64,000 nt of DNA. It comes from Luminiphilus sp. (GTDB lineage: Bacteria; Pseudomonadota; Gammaproteobacteria; Pseudomonadales; Halieaceae). Each line of letters begins with the position of its first letter. The stretch's first letter is position 1. Of this stretch, positions 9,312-19,481 are shown in pieces. The stretch spans positions 124,001-188,000 of the forward strand of contig JAQWUD010000016.1 in assembly GCA_029242325.1 (NCBI GenBank). Reading direction: 5' to 3'. Made by a program: the position numbers and the translations under genes. The notes beneath the pieces were generated by a model, which did not search any database, was not told where the DNA came from, and saw only the letters and a list, made by a program, of their open reading frames with translations.

Positions 9312-10102
9312 TAGGACTCGCCCTCGCTTTGCGCAGTGCTTTGCAAGACCAGCACAAATCGGCCGTGATCCAGTGCCGAGGTAGGTATTGCAGTAACCAT
9401 AGCAAAAGCCGCGCCACCGGGCTTGATCACCTCTGTCACACGCGCTACCGGATAGCCACTCGGGAAGCGTCCGCCCAACCCAGAGGTCACAAGGAGGTCT
9501 CCGACTCGGATATCCGCCGAGATGGGTAGGTGGCGAATCAGCAAGCGATCGAGGGCGCCACTCCCCTCAGCAATAGCCCTGAGACCTGAGCGATTAACCT
9601 GTATCGGCAGAGCATGTGCGCTGTCAGTGATCAGCACGGCACGGCTGCTGAAGTCGCCACTGAGGATAATCTGCCCCATTAAACCTTCCTCACCGAGAAC
9701 AGGCTGCCCTTCCCTGACCCCGTCCTGAACACCCTTGTCAATCACAACGATATGTCGCGCAGGGTCCGGGGATATCGCACTGATCTTGGCAGCGATCAGC
9801 TGCTCTTCAATATCTCTGGCGGAATTTAAAAGCGCTCTATAGCGGGCGTTTTCCGTCAGTAACGCGGCCAGGCGCTGTGTCCGCCCTTTGAGAACGCGGT
9901 TTTCCTGCTCCAGCCTGAGCAATTCTTCCCGTAGCTCACTATTCGAATCCATTGCACTGAGCGTGCGCGCCCAAGCGTCGGCTGGAGCCAGAATGATGCC
10001 GGTAGCAAACGCGACAACGTCCACGGCCCCCTTCTGCAAAGCAGTCAGCCTGGGATGGTCCCGGTACAGAAACAAGGCGAGCAGGCAAAGAAGAGCCAGC
10101 AT
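9311..10102 (-). CDS. mreC: Rod shape-determining protein MreC
   Basis: The bitopic periplasmic scaffold of the rod complex. It has an N-terminal membrane helix, a coiled coil (about residues 50-85, SELREELLRLEQENRVLK) and the beta-barrel domain with DKGVQDGVREGQPVLG. Coordinates use the first canonical start (ATG at 10102, 263 residues), which cuts into the membrane helix. The frame stays open upstream to the mreB stop and encodes IKPLFLKQSPISARFL, which resembles the conserved MreC N-terminus (KPLF...). That extension contains no ATG, GTG or TTG. An ATC at 10150 lies 7 nt after a GGAG, so the true protein is probably 279 residues. Confidence 0.9.
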   Translation of the reverse strand: MLALLCLLALFLYRDHPRLTALQKGAVDVVAFATGIILAPADAWARTLSAMDSNSELREELLRLEQENRVLKGRTQRLAALLTENARYRALLNSARDIEEQLIAAKISAISPDPARHIVVIDKGVQDGVREGQPVLGEEGLMGQIILSGDFSSRAVLITDSAHALPIQVNRSGLRAIAEGSGALDRLLIRHLPISADIRVGDLLVTSGLGGRFPSGYPVARVTEVIKPGGAAFAMVTAIPTSALDHGRFVLVLQSTAQSEGES

Positions 10103-10174
10103 CAGGAATCGGGCGGAAATTGGACTCTGTTTCAGGAAAAGCGGTTTGATGGCGCTACTCCAGCAGCTCAGAAT

Positions 10175-11212
10175 TCACTCGGTAGAAAGCAAATCCAAAA
10201 CATGTCGATCCATAAGCTCGAGAGCTTTCCCACCACCCCGCGCCACGCAGGTCAGTGGATCCTCGGCAACAATCACTGGCAGCCCTGTTTCCTCGGCGAT
10301 CCGCTTGTCGAGATCAGTTAGCAGCGCGCCCCCACCGGTCAAAACGATGCCAGACTCGGCAATGTCGGCGGCCAACTCCGGGGGTGATTGCTCCAATGCG
10401 AGTTTTACGGCGCGCGTCATCGCATCGAGCGGTTCTTCTATCGCCCCCAATATCTCGTCGTTTGTCATCGTAAAGCTTTTGGGTACACCCTCGGCAAGGT
10501 GGCGCCCCCTTACATCAATTTCTTTCAGTTCGTCCGACTTATACGCGCAGCCTACCTCTTGCTTGATACGTTCCGCAGTGGAATCACCTATCAGGCTGCC
10601 ATATTTACGCCGCACGTAGGCGATGATGGCTTCATCAAAACGATCGCCGCCAATGCGAATAGAATCTCGATACACCACACCATTGAGGGAGATGATGGCC
10701 ACCTCGGTCGTCCCGCCACCGATGTCGACCACCATGCATCCAGAAGCTTCCTCCACCTGCAGTCCCGCCCCAATCGCAGCTGCCATGGGTTCTTCGATCA
10801 ACTTGACTTCTCGCGCACCAGCACTCATCGCTGATTCGCGAATTGCTCGACGCTCCACCTGGGTCGACATACAAGGCACACATATCAAGACCCGAGGGCT
10901 GGGTCTGATAAATCGAGTCTCATGGACTTTGGCGATGAAGTGCTGGAGCATTTTTTCCGTGACTTGGAAATCGGCAATAACCCCATCCTTCAACGGCCGG
11001 ATTGCCTGAATGTTTCCCGGTGTACGACCCAACATGCGCTTCGCTTCTTTGCCAACCGCCTCAATCGATTTTTGTCCGTTGTGTATCCTGATGGCGACTA
11101 CAGACGGCTCATCCAGGATGATGCCCCGATCCTTCACGTAAATCAGCGTATTGGCAGTGCCAAGATCGATAGACAGATCTGTGGAAAACATGCCTCGTAG
11201 GCGTTTAAGCAT
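10175..11212 (-). CDS. mreB: Rod shape-determining actin MreB
   Basis: A 345-residue actin-like ATPase that forms membrane filaments guiding lateral wall synthesis. It starts [20 protein letters not shown], the conserved amphipathic N-terminus and phosphate-1 loop, and carries [14 protein letters not shown] (phosphate-2) and [11 protein letters not shown] (adenosine motif). Of several open starts, the ATG at 11212 reproduces the family N-terminus exactly, so the 12 residues upstream are rejected. It heads the mreBCD-maf-yhdP operon and is divergent from gatC. The 221-bp gap between them should hold both promoters, but I cannot point to convincing boxes. Confidence 0.96.
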   Translation of the reverse strand: MLKRLRGMFSTDLSIDLGTANTLIYVKDRGIILDEPSVVAIRIHNGQKSIEAVGKEAKRMLGRTPGNIQAIRPLKDGVIADFQVTEKMLQHFIAKVHETRFIRPSPRVLICVPCMSTQVERRAIRESAMSAGAREVKLIEEPMAAAIGAGLQVEEASGCMVVDIGGGTTEVAIISLNGVVYRDSIRIGGDRFDEAIIAYVRRKYGSLIGDSTAERIKQEVGCAYKSDELKEIDVRGRHLAEGVPKSFTMTNDEILGAIEEPLDAMTRAVKLALEQSPPELAADIAESGIVLTGGGALLTDLDKRIAEETGLPVIVAEDPLTCVARGGGKALELMDRHVLDLLSTE

Positions 11213-11433
11213 CGTTACATCCTGCGTGTGGAGCGGCGGGCCGATCAAAGCTAGACGCTAAATTGGAGACCTATCGGATCATCTCGATCAGCAGCGGTTC
11301 CGTTCGCCGCACGGAACTTACCCAGACGGCAAGCGCTTACGGCATAAACCTGATGCGAATGTAGCAACGCGGGGGTTTTTGGGCAAGCCGCAAGTATGTT
11401 AGTTTTCGGCGCCTTCAAAGAGGATAAGCCCCT

Positions 11434-11721
11434 ATGCCCGTGTCACCTGAAGATATCAAGAACGTCGCACTTCTCGCGCGCCTCTCCATATCCACTTCCG
11501 ACTTGGCGGAAGTGACGGAGCGTTTTGGGCGGGTACTGCAACTGGTAGACGAGTTAAATACTATCGACACCAGCGAGGTGATGCCGATGTCCAATCCTCA
11601 CGACATGGAGCAACGCCTGAGGCAAGATGCGGTAACAGAGACCAATAATCGCGAAGCCCTAATGGCCTCGGCTCCCGCTCAGGAGCAGGGATATTTTCTG
11701 GTGCCAAAGGTAATCGACTGA
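11434..11721 (+). CDS. gatC: Glutamyl/aspartyl-tRNA amidotransferase subunit C
   Basis: A 95-residue GatC, the small helical subunit that wraps around GatA and GatB in the transamidosome. Typical motifs are [14 protein letters not shown] near the start and RLRQDAVTE in the middle. Overlap with the gatA start is one base. GatCAB makes Gln-tRNA-Gln and/or Asn-tRNA-Asn by amidating the mischarged tRNA, so the organism presumably lacks one of the direct synthetases or uses the route in parallel. Confidence 0.95.
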   Translation: MPVSPEDIKNVALLARLSISTSDLAEVTERFGRVLQLVDELNTIDTSEVMPMSNPHDMEQRLRQDAVTETNNREALMASAPAQEQGYFLVPKVID

Positions 11722-13199
11722 TGGTGGACACCAAACTACTGACCACGCCAGTATCTCAATTACGCCAGTTACTGCAAGAGCGCGACATTTCCAGCGTAGA
11801 GCTGACACAAGCCTATTTGAACCAGATCGACGCGGTAAACGGCGCGCTCAATGCGGTGATCACCATATGTCGCGAGCAGGCACTAGAGGAGGCTCGCGTG
11901 GCTGACGCGCAACTCGCAAAAGGACAGGCCAAGCCTCTGACAGGCATTCCAATACTACACAAAGATATTTTCTGTACTCACGGTGTCCGTACCACTTGCG
12001 GTTCTCGCATGCTCGACCAGTTCATCCCCGCCTACGATGCAACAGTCGTTTCGAAATTGAAGGCCGAGGGTGTCGTAGTGCTGGGGAAATGCAACATGGA
12101 TGAGTTCGCAATGGGCTCGTCCAACGAAACCAGCTACTTCGGCTCCGTCAAAAATCCCTGGAATCTGGATTGTGTGCCGGGAGGCAGTTCTGGGGGCTCG
12201 GCGGCGGCTTTGGCCGCAGGAATGGCCCCACTCGTCACGGGTACAGACACTGGCGGATCGATTCGACAACCCGCTTCGCTCTGCGGCATTACCGGACTGA
12301 AACCGACCTATGGCAGGGTGTCCAGGCTAGGCATCATCGCTTTTGCCTCGTCTCTCGATCAGGCAGGGCCGATGGCGCGCACCGCCGAAGATTGTGCTCT
12401 CGCGTTAACCGTGATGGCAGGCGTAGACGCGGGAGACTCGACCTCAGCAGATATGCCGGTGCCGGATTTCCATGCAGCGCTCAACACCGATATCGAGGGT
12501 CTTCGCATCGGCCTGCCCAGAGAATACTTCAACGACGACCTGGATGACGCTGTCCGAAACCGCGTGATGACAGGACTCGGCGAGTTGGAAAAAGCCGGCG
12601 CCACTCTGGTCGATATCGATCTACCCCACAGCCACTATGCCATTGCCACTTATTACGTTATTGCCCCGGCAGAAGCCTCTGCCAATCTCGCGCGTTACGA
12701 TGGCGTTCGCTTTGGCCATCGATGTGACAAGCCGAAGGACCTCGTGGACCTTTACCTCCGCTCGCGAAGCGAGGGTTTTGGTGAGGAAGTGCAGAGACGG
12801 ATCTTGGTAGGCACCTACGCGCTGTCGGCGGGTTTCTACGACGCTTATTTCAATAAAGCTCAGCAGGTACGGCGCATCATCGCGCAGGACTTTCATCGCG
12901 CATTCGAAGACGTTGATGTGATTGCTGGCCCGTCTGCACCCGGGGTTGCCTTTCCTTTTGGCGCCAAGCAGCAGGATCCCGTTGCCATGTATATGGAAGA
13001 TATATACACGCTGGCCGTCAACCTGGCCGGGCTACCGGGTTTATCAACGCCAGCGGGGTTGATTGACGGTATGCCGGTGGGCCTTCAACTGATCGGCAAA
13101 CCTTTCGACGAGCAGACGATTCTGAATATGGCCCATCGGTTACAGTTGGATACCGATTGGCACATGGCCCACCCCAATCTGGAGATATCTGCATCATGA
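11721..13199 (+). CDS. gatA: Glutamyl/aspartyl-tRNA amidotransferase subunit A
   Basis: A 492-residue amidase-signature enzyme that releases ammonia from glutamine or asparagine. The Ser-cisSer-Lys triad is visible: Lys81 (ILHKDIFC), Ser156 ([10 protein letters not shown]) and nucleophile Ser180 ([13 protein letters not shown]). Length is normal for the family. The stop overlaps the gatB start (ATGA), so gatC-gatA-gatB is a coupled operon. Confidence 0.97.
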   Translation: MVDTKLLTTPVSQLRQLLQERDISSVELTQAYLNQIDAVNGALNAVITICREQALEEARVADAQLAKGQAKPLTGIPILHKDIFCTHGVRTTCGSRMLDQFIPAYDATVVSKLKAEGVVVLGKCNMDEFAMGSSNETSYFGSVKNPWNLDCVPGGSSGGSAAALAAGMAPLVTGTDTGGSIRQPASLCGITGLKPTYGRVSRLGIIAFASSLDQAGPMARTAEDCALALTVMAGVDAGDSTSADMPVPDFHAALNTDIEGLRIGLPREYFNDDLDDAVRNRVMTGLGELEKAGATLVDIDLPHSHYAIATYYVIAPAEASANLARYDGVRFGHRCDKPKDLVDLYLRSRSEGFGEEVQRRILVGTYALSAGFYDAYFNKAQQVRRIIAQDFHRAFEDVDVIAGPSAPGVAFPFGAKQQDPVAMYMEDIYTLAVNLAGLPGLSTPAGLIDGMPVGLQLIGKPFDEQTILNMAHRLQLDTDWHMAHPNLEISAS

Positions 13200-14647
13200 A
13201 CTGGGAAATGGTCATGGGGCTGGAAGTACACCTGCAACTCGCGACTCAGTCAAAAATATTCTCGGGCTCCTCGACTCAATTTGGCGGAGCGCCCAATGAG
13301 CAAGCTGACGCAGTGGACCTGGGTATGCCAGGCATGCTCCCTGTTCTGAATGAGGAGGCCGTGCGTTTTGCCGTGAGGTTTGGTCTCGGCATCGGCGCAC
13401 GGATCGGTGAACGCTCCGTGTTCGATAGAAAGAATTATTTTTATCCTGATCTCCCCAAGGGATATCAGGTAAGCCAGTTTTTTGCCCCTATCGTTTGTGA
13501 GGGATTGTTCGAGGTGCCGCTCGAGGATGGCAGCTTCTTCCCCGTTCGCATTACGCGCGCTCACCTCGAGGAGGATGCAGGCAAATCGGTCCACGACATA
13601 TTCAGTCAGGAAACCGGCATTGATCTCAATCGGGCGGGCACGCCGTTGTTGGAAATCGTAACCGAACCCGATTTTCGGACTGCCGAACAAGCCGTTAGCT
13701 ATTTAAAGGCGCTGCATTCACTCGTAACCTATTTGGGCATCTCGGATGGCAATATGGCGGAGGGCTCAATGCGCTGCGATATCAATATCTCATTACGCGA
13801 GAAAGGTTCTGAGGGTCTTGGCACCCGTTCCGAGATCAAGAACGTTAATTCATTTCGTTTCGTTGAAAGAGCGATTCACAGCGAATACGCGCGCCAAGCG
13901 GATCTGCTCGAGAGCGGCCAGACCATCACACAAGAAACCCGTCTCTATGACGCCGAGCAGAATACCACTCGCTCAATGCGGTCCAAGGAAGTCGCCAACG
14001 ACTATCGTTATTTCCCGGAGCCCGACCTACTGCCTATCGTGCTGGACAAAGAATACATCGAAGCCGTCCGAGCCAGCCTCCCCGAGTTGCCAGAGGCCAA
14101 GCGAGCCCGCTTCGCTAATGAGTTTGCGCTCAGCAAATACGATGCTGCCCTGCTGGTCCCCAATCATGCCATGGCGGACTATTTTGAGAGTGTGGTGAAG
14201 TCTTGCGGGTCACCGAAATTGGCGGCGAACTGGATTCTCGGCGACCTGTCTGGCGCGCTCAATCGGCACGAGATGACGATACAGAACAGCCCGATCTCGG
14301 CCAACCGTTTGGGGGGCCTAATCGCCAGAATTGAAGATGGCACGCTTTCCAGCAAATTGGCCAAGCAGGTGTTTGATGCACTATGGGATCAAGAGGGTGA
14401 CGCTGACCAGATTATCGCAGCTCGCAGCCTGAAGCAGGTCAGTGACTCCGGCGCACTGGAAACGATGGTGGAAGACGTGATCAGTCAGAACCCGGATCAG
14501 GTGGCACAATATCTCGCTGCAGATGAGGTGAAACGAAAGAAATTGAGTGGGTTTTTCGTCGGCCAGATCATGAAGGCGTCGAAGGGACAAGCCAACCCCA
14601 AGATACTTAACGAACTCCTGCTGCGGAAACTCACCGATCAATCCTGA
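13196..14647 (+). CDS. gatB: Glutamyl/aspartyl-tRNA amidotransferase subunit B
   Basis: A 483-residue subunit that binds the mischarged tRNA, activates the acyl group with ATP and receives ammonia from GatA. Diagnostic N-terminal sequence is [30 protein letters not shown] and EDAGKS follow, with a C-terminal YqeY-like helical tail. The ATG at 13196 was chosen over an in-frame upstream ATG because it overlaps the gatA stop and reproduces the family N-terminus. Its last 10 nt overlap the convergent Smr gene. Confidence 0.96.
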   Translation: MNWEMVMGLEVHLQLATQSKIFSGSSTQFGGAPNEQADAVDLGMPGMLPVLNEEAVRFAVRFGLGIGARIGERSVFDRKNYFYPDLPKGYQVSQFFAPIVCEGLFEVPLEDGSFFPVRITRAHLEEDAGKSVHDIFSQETGIDLNRAGTPLLEIVTEPDFRTAEQAVSYLKALHSLVTYLGISDGNMAEGSMRCDINISLREKGSEGLGTRSEIKNVNSFRFVERAIHSEYARQADLLESGQTITQETRLYDAEQNTTRSMRSKEVANDYRYFPEPDLLPIVLDKEYIEAVRASLPELPEAKRARFANEFALSKYDAALLVPNHAMADYFESVVKSCGSPKLAANWILGDLSGALNRHEMTIQNSPISANRLGGLIARIEDGTLSSKLAKQVFDALWDQEGDADQIIAARSLKQVSDSGALETMVEDVISQNPDQVAQYLAADEVKRKKLSGFFVGQIMKASKGQANPKILNELLLRKLTDQS

Positions 14648-15237
14648 ACTCGACCCTTCAGGTAGGTAAGACGGTTCTCCCGTTTTTGCTCCGCGCTTTT
14701 GCGCAGTAAGACATACACCGCGCCAGTGCCGCCGTGATGGGGTTGCGCTGAGTGAAACGCCTGCACAGCATCGAGTTCCCGCAACCAGTGATTGACATAA
14801 CCTTTCAAAATCGCGGTGCGATCTCCCTCTGGTGCCGATTGCCCTTTGCCATGCACAATGAGCACAGTGCGCAGCCCAAGCCTCGTCGCTTCAACCATAA
14901 AGGCGAAAACTTCCGTTCTCGCCTTTTTGACCGTCCATCGATGCAAATCAAGCCGAGCGTCAACCTGATATTGGCCCAGACGAAGCTTACGGTACACGCC
15001 ATTTTGAATGCCAGAGCGCTTGAACGCTAAAACGTACCATGCATCGAGGGGTATCACCCCGTCATCGATCAACGGGTTGAGTAGTTCCTCCTCGCCTTCT
15101 GCGGCGCGTTGTCGCCCCTGCTGTTGATCCTCAGACAGCCGCTCCTTCACTAAGCGCACGCGCGCCTCGCGACTCAAGGGCTTCACCCCCGCCATTTCTG
15201 CGGCAAAAAGATCTTCGTCACTCACCGATGATTGCAC
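14638..15237 (-). CDS. Smr-domain DNA/RNA endonuclease-like protein (SmrA/YdaL type)
   Basis: A 199-residue protein with a variable charged N-terminal half and a C-terminal Smr domain. The Smr signature appears as [11 protein letters not shown] (usually LDLHG) and the later [10 protein letters not shown]. The closing [17 protein letters not shown] is characteristic of the small stand-alone Smr proteins of proteobacteria. These have nicking or RNA-cleaving activity in vitro, and their physiological role is not firmly known. It is convergent with gatB (10-nt overlap) and divergent from the cysZ-like gene. Confidence 0.85.
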   Translation of the reverse strand: MQSSVSDEDLFAAEMAGVKPLSREARVRLVKERLSEDQQQGRQRAAEGEEELLNPLIDDGVIPLDAWYVLAFKRSGIQNGVYRKLRLGQYQVDARLDLHRWTVKKARTEVFAFMVEATRLGLRTVLIVHGKGQSAPEGDRTAILKGYVNHWLRELDAVQAFHSAQPHHGGTGAVYVLLRKSAEQKRENRLTYLKGRVQD

Positions 15238-15290
15238 TCGGGTCGGAGGTTGGGACAGTATAGTCGTCCAACCCCCAGACGGCGAACGCC

Positions 15291-16028
15291 ATGAACGGCA
15301 ACCTTTTTACGGGCTCAGGCTATTTCATGCGCGGAGTAGCCATGACCTTCCAACCAGGATTGCGGCGATTCGTGGTAGTGCCGCTGGTGGCGAATATGAT
15401 GCTCTTCAGCCTCATGGGCTGGTTAGCGTATGACTTCATCAGTGCCCTATACGAGGCCTCGATGCTCTCGGTCCCTGAGTGGCTCCAGTTCTTGTCCTGG
15501 ATTATCACTCCGATATTGTGGTTGCTGGGAGGCCTGATGACAGGGTATCTGTCGACCCTATTGGTCTTGATGCTCACTTCACCCTTTCACGCATTGCTGG
15601 CCGAGAAAGTGGAGGAATTTGTCACGGGCGAACCCGTGTCCGCGTCGGACGGCACTCTCGCGGCCCTGCTGGAGGTGCCCCGCGCATTATTCAGAGAGGT
15701 GAGGAAGATTCTTTACTACCTACCGATGGCATTGGCAGTGCTGATTCTTACCCTAGTGCCTGTCTTGAATGCCTTCGCGCCGCTGGGCTGGTTTTTGCTG
15801 GGAGCCTGGATGATGAGTCTGCAGTTTGTAGACTACCCCATGGACAATCACCGACTGCCTTTTCGCGACGTCCGTGATGCCTGCGCTGCCCGCAGAGTAT
15901 CGACCATCGGATTTGGTGGCACCGTAGCGCTTTTCACCGGAATTCCCTTTCTTAATTTGATGGTAATCCCTGCAGCCGTCATAGGAGCAACGCTTCTCTG
16001 GTGTGAAGAGCTGCGGCCACTCCGCTAG
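15291..16028 (+). CDS. cysZ: CysZ/EI24-family membrane protein, probable sulfate permease
   Basis: A 245-residue membrane protein with about four long hydrophobic segments (roughly residues 25-50, 68-95, 140-180 and 205-235). It follows the CysZ/EI24 pattern: GYFMRGVAMTFQPGLRRFVVVPL at the start, SPFHALLAEKVEE in the middle, and DYPMDNHRLPFRDVR. E. coli CysZ mediates high-affinity sulfate uptake for cysteine synthesis. No other cys gene is nearby, so the substrate is inferred from family alone. It converges on rhlB with a 4-nt overlap. Confidence 0.85.
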   Translation: MNGNLFTGSGYFMRGVAMTFQPGLRRFVVVPLVANMMLFSLMGWLAYDFISALYEASMLSVPEWLQFLSWIITPILWLLGGLMTGYLSTLLVLMLTSPFHALLAEKVEEFVTGEPVSASDGTLAALLEVPRALFREVRKILYYLPMALAVLILTLVPVLNAFAPLGWFLLGAWMMSLQFVDYPMDNHRLPFRDVRDACAARRVSTIGFGGTVALFTGIPFLNLMVIPAAVIGATLLWCEELRPLR

Positions 16029-17260
16029 TGATCATCCCCTGGGATTGGTGGCGGCGTGCATGCAAGTGTGTGACCCAATAGTGCCTCGATATCAGGCAAA
16101 AGAAAGGCATCGTCCTCGCTGGCAAAACTGATGGATACACCGGTTGCACCCGCTCGGCCCGTGCGTCCAATGCGATGCACATAATCCTCCGGATCTTCAG
16201 GGAGGTTATAGTTCACCACATGCGAGATACCTTCCACATGAAGGCCTCGTCCCGCTACATCCGTGGCAACCAGTACCTTTGACCGGCCCGATTTAAAATT
16301 CTCCAGCGTCTTGGTGCGTTTGGCCTGAGTAATCTCGCCCGACAACATGCCACATTGCACGCCTGCTTTACGGAGCTTCTCATACAAGCGACGTACTTGG
16401 TCTCGCCGATTGGCGAAAACAATGACACTTTCAACCGCCGTGTCATTCAGTAAATCCACCAGCACCGGGAAACGCTCGCGGCTGGAGACCAGGTAGACCT
16501 TTTGGTCGACCGATGCAGTTGCTACACGCTCCGGCTCGATCTCTACCGTAATTGGCTCAAACGTCCACTGCCTCGCAAGATTCATAATGTCCTGAGTGAA
16601 AGTCGCCGAAAACAGCAAGGTCTGACGGTCTTCCTTACGCGGAGTGCCGCGAACAATGCGTTTTACTTGAGGAATGAACCCCATATCCAGCATGCGATCT
16701 GCTTCATCTAGAACCAGAATCTCCACTCGATCAAGGGCAAGGTCGCGCCGCTCCATGAAATCAATCAGCCTACCGGGCGTCGCAACAATAATATCAACGG
16801 GTGATCGGTTTAATTGATTGAATTGTTTCTGGTAATCCGCTCCACCAATTAATGTGACGGTCTTGAGGCCAGTGAATCGACCCAGGTCCTCCGCATCTGC
16901 GGCAATCTGCATGACGAGCTCACGAGTTGGAGCGATAATAATTGCACGGGGCTCACCGAGATACCGCTCTCCCTCAACAGGATGACAAAGCAAATCGTTA
17001 AAAATAGTAACCAAGAAGGCAGCTGTCTTTCCTGTACCTGTCTGCGCTTTGCCAATAGCGTCGTTACCCCCCAATGTGTGGGGCAGAATTTGCCCCTGAA
17101 TCGGAGAGCAGAATTCGAATCCCAAAGCATCGATGCCTTGCTGAACAGAAGCTGTCAGACTCAAGGTATCGAACTTGATTTGATTCGGAACCGTTGCTGC
17201 GGTGGTGTCAGACGCGTCGGTCTGAGGTTCTATGTCGTTTTGCACAATACTGGCCGACAA
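16025..17260 (-). CDS. rhlB: DEAD-box ATP-dependent RNA helicase RhlB
   Basis: A 411-residue two-domain RNA helicase. The motifs in order are AQTGTGKT (I), PTRELVMQ (Ia), VATPGRLIDF (Ib), VLDEADRML (II), LFSATF (III), ATDVAGRGLH (V) and HRIGRTGRAG (VI). The C-terminal GVSISFASEDDAFLLPDIEALLG closely follows RhlB of the RNA degradosome, which unwinds structured RNA for PNPase and RNase E. It lacks the long basic tail of RhlE/SrmB types. It is divergent from the MATE gene. Confidence 0.9.
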   Translation of the reverse strand: MSASIVQNDIEPQTDASDTTAATVPNQIKFDTLSLTASVQQGIDALGFEFCSPIQGQILPHTLGGNDAIGKAQTGTGKTAAFLVTIFNDLLCHPVEGERYLGEPRAIIIAPTRELVMQIAADAEDLGRFTGLKTVTLIGGADYQKQFNQLNRSPVDIIVATPGRLIDFMERRDLALDRVEILVLDEADRMLDMGFIPQVKRIVRGTPRKEDRQTLLFSATFTQDIMNLARQWTFEPITVEIEPERVATASVDQKVYLVSSRERFPVLVDLLNDTAVESVIVFANRRDQVRRLYEKLRKAGVQCGMLSGEITQAKRTKTLENFKSGRSKVLVATDVAGRGLHVEGISHVVNYNLPEDPEDYVHRIGRTGRAGATGVSISFASEDDAFLLPDIEALLGHTLACTPPPIPGDDH

Positions 17261-17334
17261 AAATGAGCGCGAAGTCTAGCACAGGGAAGCAGGTTAAAAT
17301 GATCACTCCATCAGACTACACAGCACGCTGACCC

Positions 17335-18711
17335 TTGACTCGAAAAGCCTCTCAGTCGCACTCCCAATTCTCGCAGATGCTCGCCGAGTTAGGCCCGCTG
17401 TGGGCCATCGCCTGGCCATTGCTCATTGCCCAAACTGCCCAGATTGGCACAGGAGTGGTCGACACGCTGATGGCAGGAAACTACGGCGATGTCGACCTCG
17501 CAGCCATCGCAATCGGCTTCAACATTTGGCTGCCCCTGTATCTTATCATCCTCGGCACACTATTTGCGTGCTCAGCTATTGTGGCGCAGGATTTTGGAGC
17601 GGGACGCATCACCCGCATTCAAAGCTTCTTGCCGCAGGGGCTATGGGTCGCTGTGGCATTGAGCGCCCTGATGACACCACTCTGTTTGAACAGTGGCGCA
17701 ATTATCTCCCTGCTAGGTCTGCCCACCGAGACGACCACCAAGGCCGCTGCCTACGTGAGTCGGGTGGGCCTCGGCTTTCCTGCCCTGGGAATCTTCATGG
17801 CACTGCGGTACCACACGCAGGGCTTGGGCATTACAGCTCCTTTTGCTTTGGCAAGCGTTATCGGGTTTATCGCCAACGTGCCGCTCAACTACATGCTGAT
17901 CTTTGGTCGCTGGGGTGCACCTGAACTGGGTGCCGAGGGCTGCGGACTGGCTACTGCAGCCTCGATGTGGATCAGCACTCTGATTATTCTGCTCTACGCG
18001 CTTCGCGCAAAAGCGCTTCGGCCCTATCTCCCGGAACGCTGGATACAAAAACCAGATCGGGTTCGGATTCAAGAGATCCTCGTGGTCGGATTCCCCGTAG
18101 GCCTCACCTTTTTTCTGGAGACCGGCGTGTTCTCGGCTATCACGTTATTGATTGCCACCCTTGGGGATGCAGCGGTAGCGGCACATCAGATCGCCATTAA
18201 CGTGTGGGATGTGTTTTACATCCCCATGATCAGCATTGGCAGCGCCATGGCGACTCGTATGGGCCACGCCATTGGCGCCGAAAATACAGAGGGTGTGCGC
18301 GTGGCGCTTCGGGTAGGCGCCGCGCTGTCGGCTTTGATCGGACTAGTCGCCATGTTTTTATTGTTAGTGTTCCCCAATGTGATCATCGGGGCCTACACCC
18401 AATCTGCAGACATCTACGACCTTGCAATGAAATTATTGCGGCTCGCCGCGCTCTTCATCATGATTGACGCCGCACAGATTGTTGGCTCGTTTGTCCTGCG
18501 CGCCTATAAAGAAACGCGATTCCCCTTCGTGGTCGTTACCTTTTCCTACTGGGGAATTGCGCTGCCATTGGGCTACCTGCTTGGCATCCACTGGGGTGGG
18601 GGCACCGCAGAAGGAACAGTTGATTTCTGGTACGCCACGATTTTGGGCATCGGCGTTGCAACAGTGCTGATAACGTGGCGCGTGCGTCGTATTCTCAGTC
18701 GATTGACTTAA
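17335..18711 (+). CDS. MATE-family multidrug efflux protein (NorM-like)
   Basis: A 458-residue membrane protein with 12 predicted helices in two homologous halves. This is the MATE architecture, a Na+ or H+ driven exporter of cationic drugs. The first half contains AWPLLIAQTAQIGTGVVDTLMAG and the second half begins near GFPVGLTFFLETGVFSAITLL. The start used is a TTG at 17335. An ATG at 17377 just before the first helix would also fit and no strong ribosome-binding site decides between them. Substrate is unknown. Confidence 0.88.
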   Translation: MTRKASQSHSQFSQMLAELGPLWAIAWPLLIAQTAQIGTGVVDTLMAGNYGDVDLAAIAIGFNIWLPLYLIILGTLFACSAIVAQDFGAGRITRIQSFLPQGLWVAVALSALMTPLCLNSGAIISLLGLPTETTTKAAAYVSRVGLGFPALGIFMALRYHTQGLGITAPFALASVIGFIANVPLNYMLIFGRWGAPELGAEGCGLATAASMWISTLIILLYALRAKALRPYLPERWIQKPDRVRIQEILVVGFPVGLTFFLETGVFSAITLLIATLGDAAVAAHQIAINVWDVFYIPMISIGSAMATRMGHAIGAENTEGVRVALRVGAALSALIGLVAMFLLLVFPNVIIGAYTQSADIYDLAMKLLRLAALFIMIDAAQIVGSFVLRAYKETRFPFVVVTFSYWGIALPLGYLLGIHWGGGTAEGTVDFWYATILGIGVATVLITWRVRRILSRLT

Positions 18712-19481
18712 CCTGCGTCTCCCTGTTTGTCGACGCGCTGACACAGCAGGCAGTCATGCCGCACATTCATTGCGACCTCTGCATACTCACCCTCCCACGC
18801 GTCTGAGATATGCAGTCGCCCCCAAGGCACATCGAGATCGAGCAGGTACCTGAGCGCAAGCAGACTTTGCCGCAGCGACACCAACGCCACCACCGGGCCC
18901 AGCACACCCAGCTGGGTACACCCCGGATCCTCTACGTGTGAGGAATCAGCGGTAAGGCAATGGTAGCAACCGAGCGAGCGAGGAGCGTCGAAAGCCCCCC
19001 ACTGCCCAAAGGTGCGCACAGCAGAGCCCATAATCCAGGGCAAACCCGCTGCAAAGGTTGCTCGATCAATGTCTAAACGGGCTCTCAGAGAGTCCGTCGC
19101 ATCGAGCACCAAATCTACATTCTGAAGGAGAACGGTGGCCGAGTTTTCATCGAAACGCAGCAGCTTGGGTTCAACCACAGCGTCAGAGTTTGCCTCGGTG
19201 AGCTTGCGAGCGAGAACAGACGCCTTGGGCTGCCCGATGTCCTGCTCGGAAAATGCTATCTGCCGGGGGAGGTTACTGATCTCGATGAGGTCGTCGTCTG
19301 CAATCCGCAAATATCCGACACCCGCGCCCGCCAGGTACTGAGCCATAGGCACCCCCAACCCTCCCGCACCCACAATAAGCACTCGACTTCTGAGGAGTCG
19401 TTGCTGACCCTGAAAATCGATGTCCGGCAGTATCAGTTGGCGGGCATAACGCCTGAGTTGGAGATCCGTCAGTTCCACCAC
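18708..19481 (-). CDS. moeB: ThiF/MoeB/HesA-family adenylyltransferase
   Basis: A 257-residue E1-like enzyme that adenylates the C-terminal glycine of a small sulfur carrier such as MoaD. The nucleotide loop is VLIVGAGGLGVPMAQYLAGAG, followed by the acidic/Arg motif DDDLIEISNLPRQIAF. The zinc site is seen as CYHC and C-terminal CLLC. PGCTQLGVLGPV corresponds to the conserved cysteine loop. It starts 13 nt inside the end of prmC and continues the hemA-prfA-prmC operon, the order also found in pseudomonads. MoeB rather than ThiF is inferred from this context. Confidence 0.87.
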   Translation of the reverse strand: MVELTDLQLRRYARQLILPDIDFQGQQRLLRSRVLIVGAGGLGVPMAQYLAGAGVGYLRIADDDLIEISNLPRQIAFSEQDIGQPKASVLARKLTEANSDAVVEPKLLRFDENSATVLLQNVDLVLDATDSLRARLDIDRATFAAGLPWIMGSAVRTFGQWGAFDAPRSLGCYHCLTADSSHVEDPGCTQLGVLGPVVALVSLRQSLLALRYLLDLDVPWGRLHISDAWEGEYAEVAMNVRHDCLLCQRVDKQGDAG

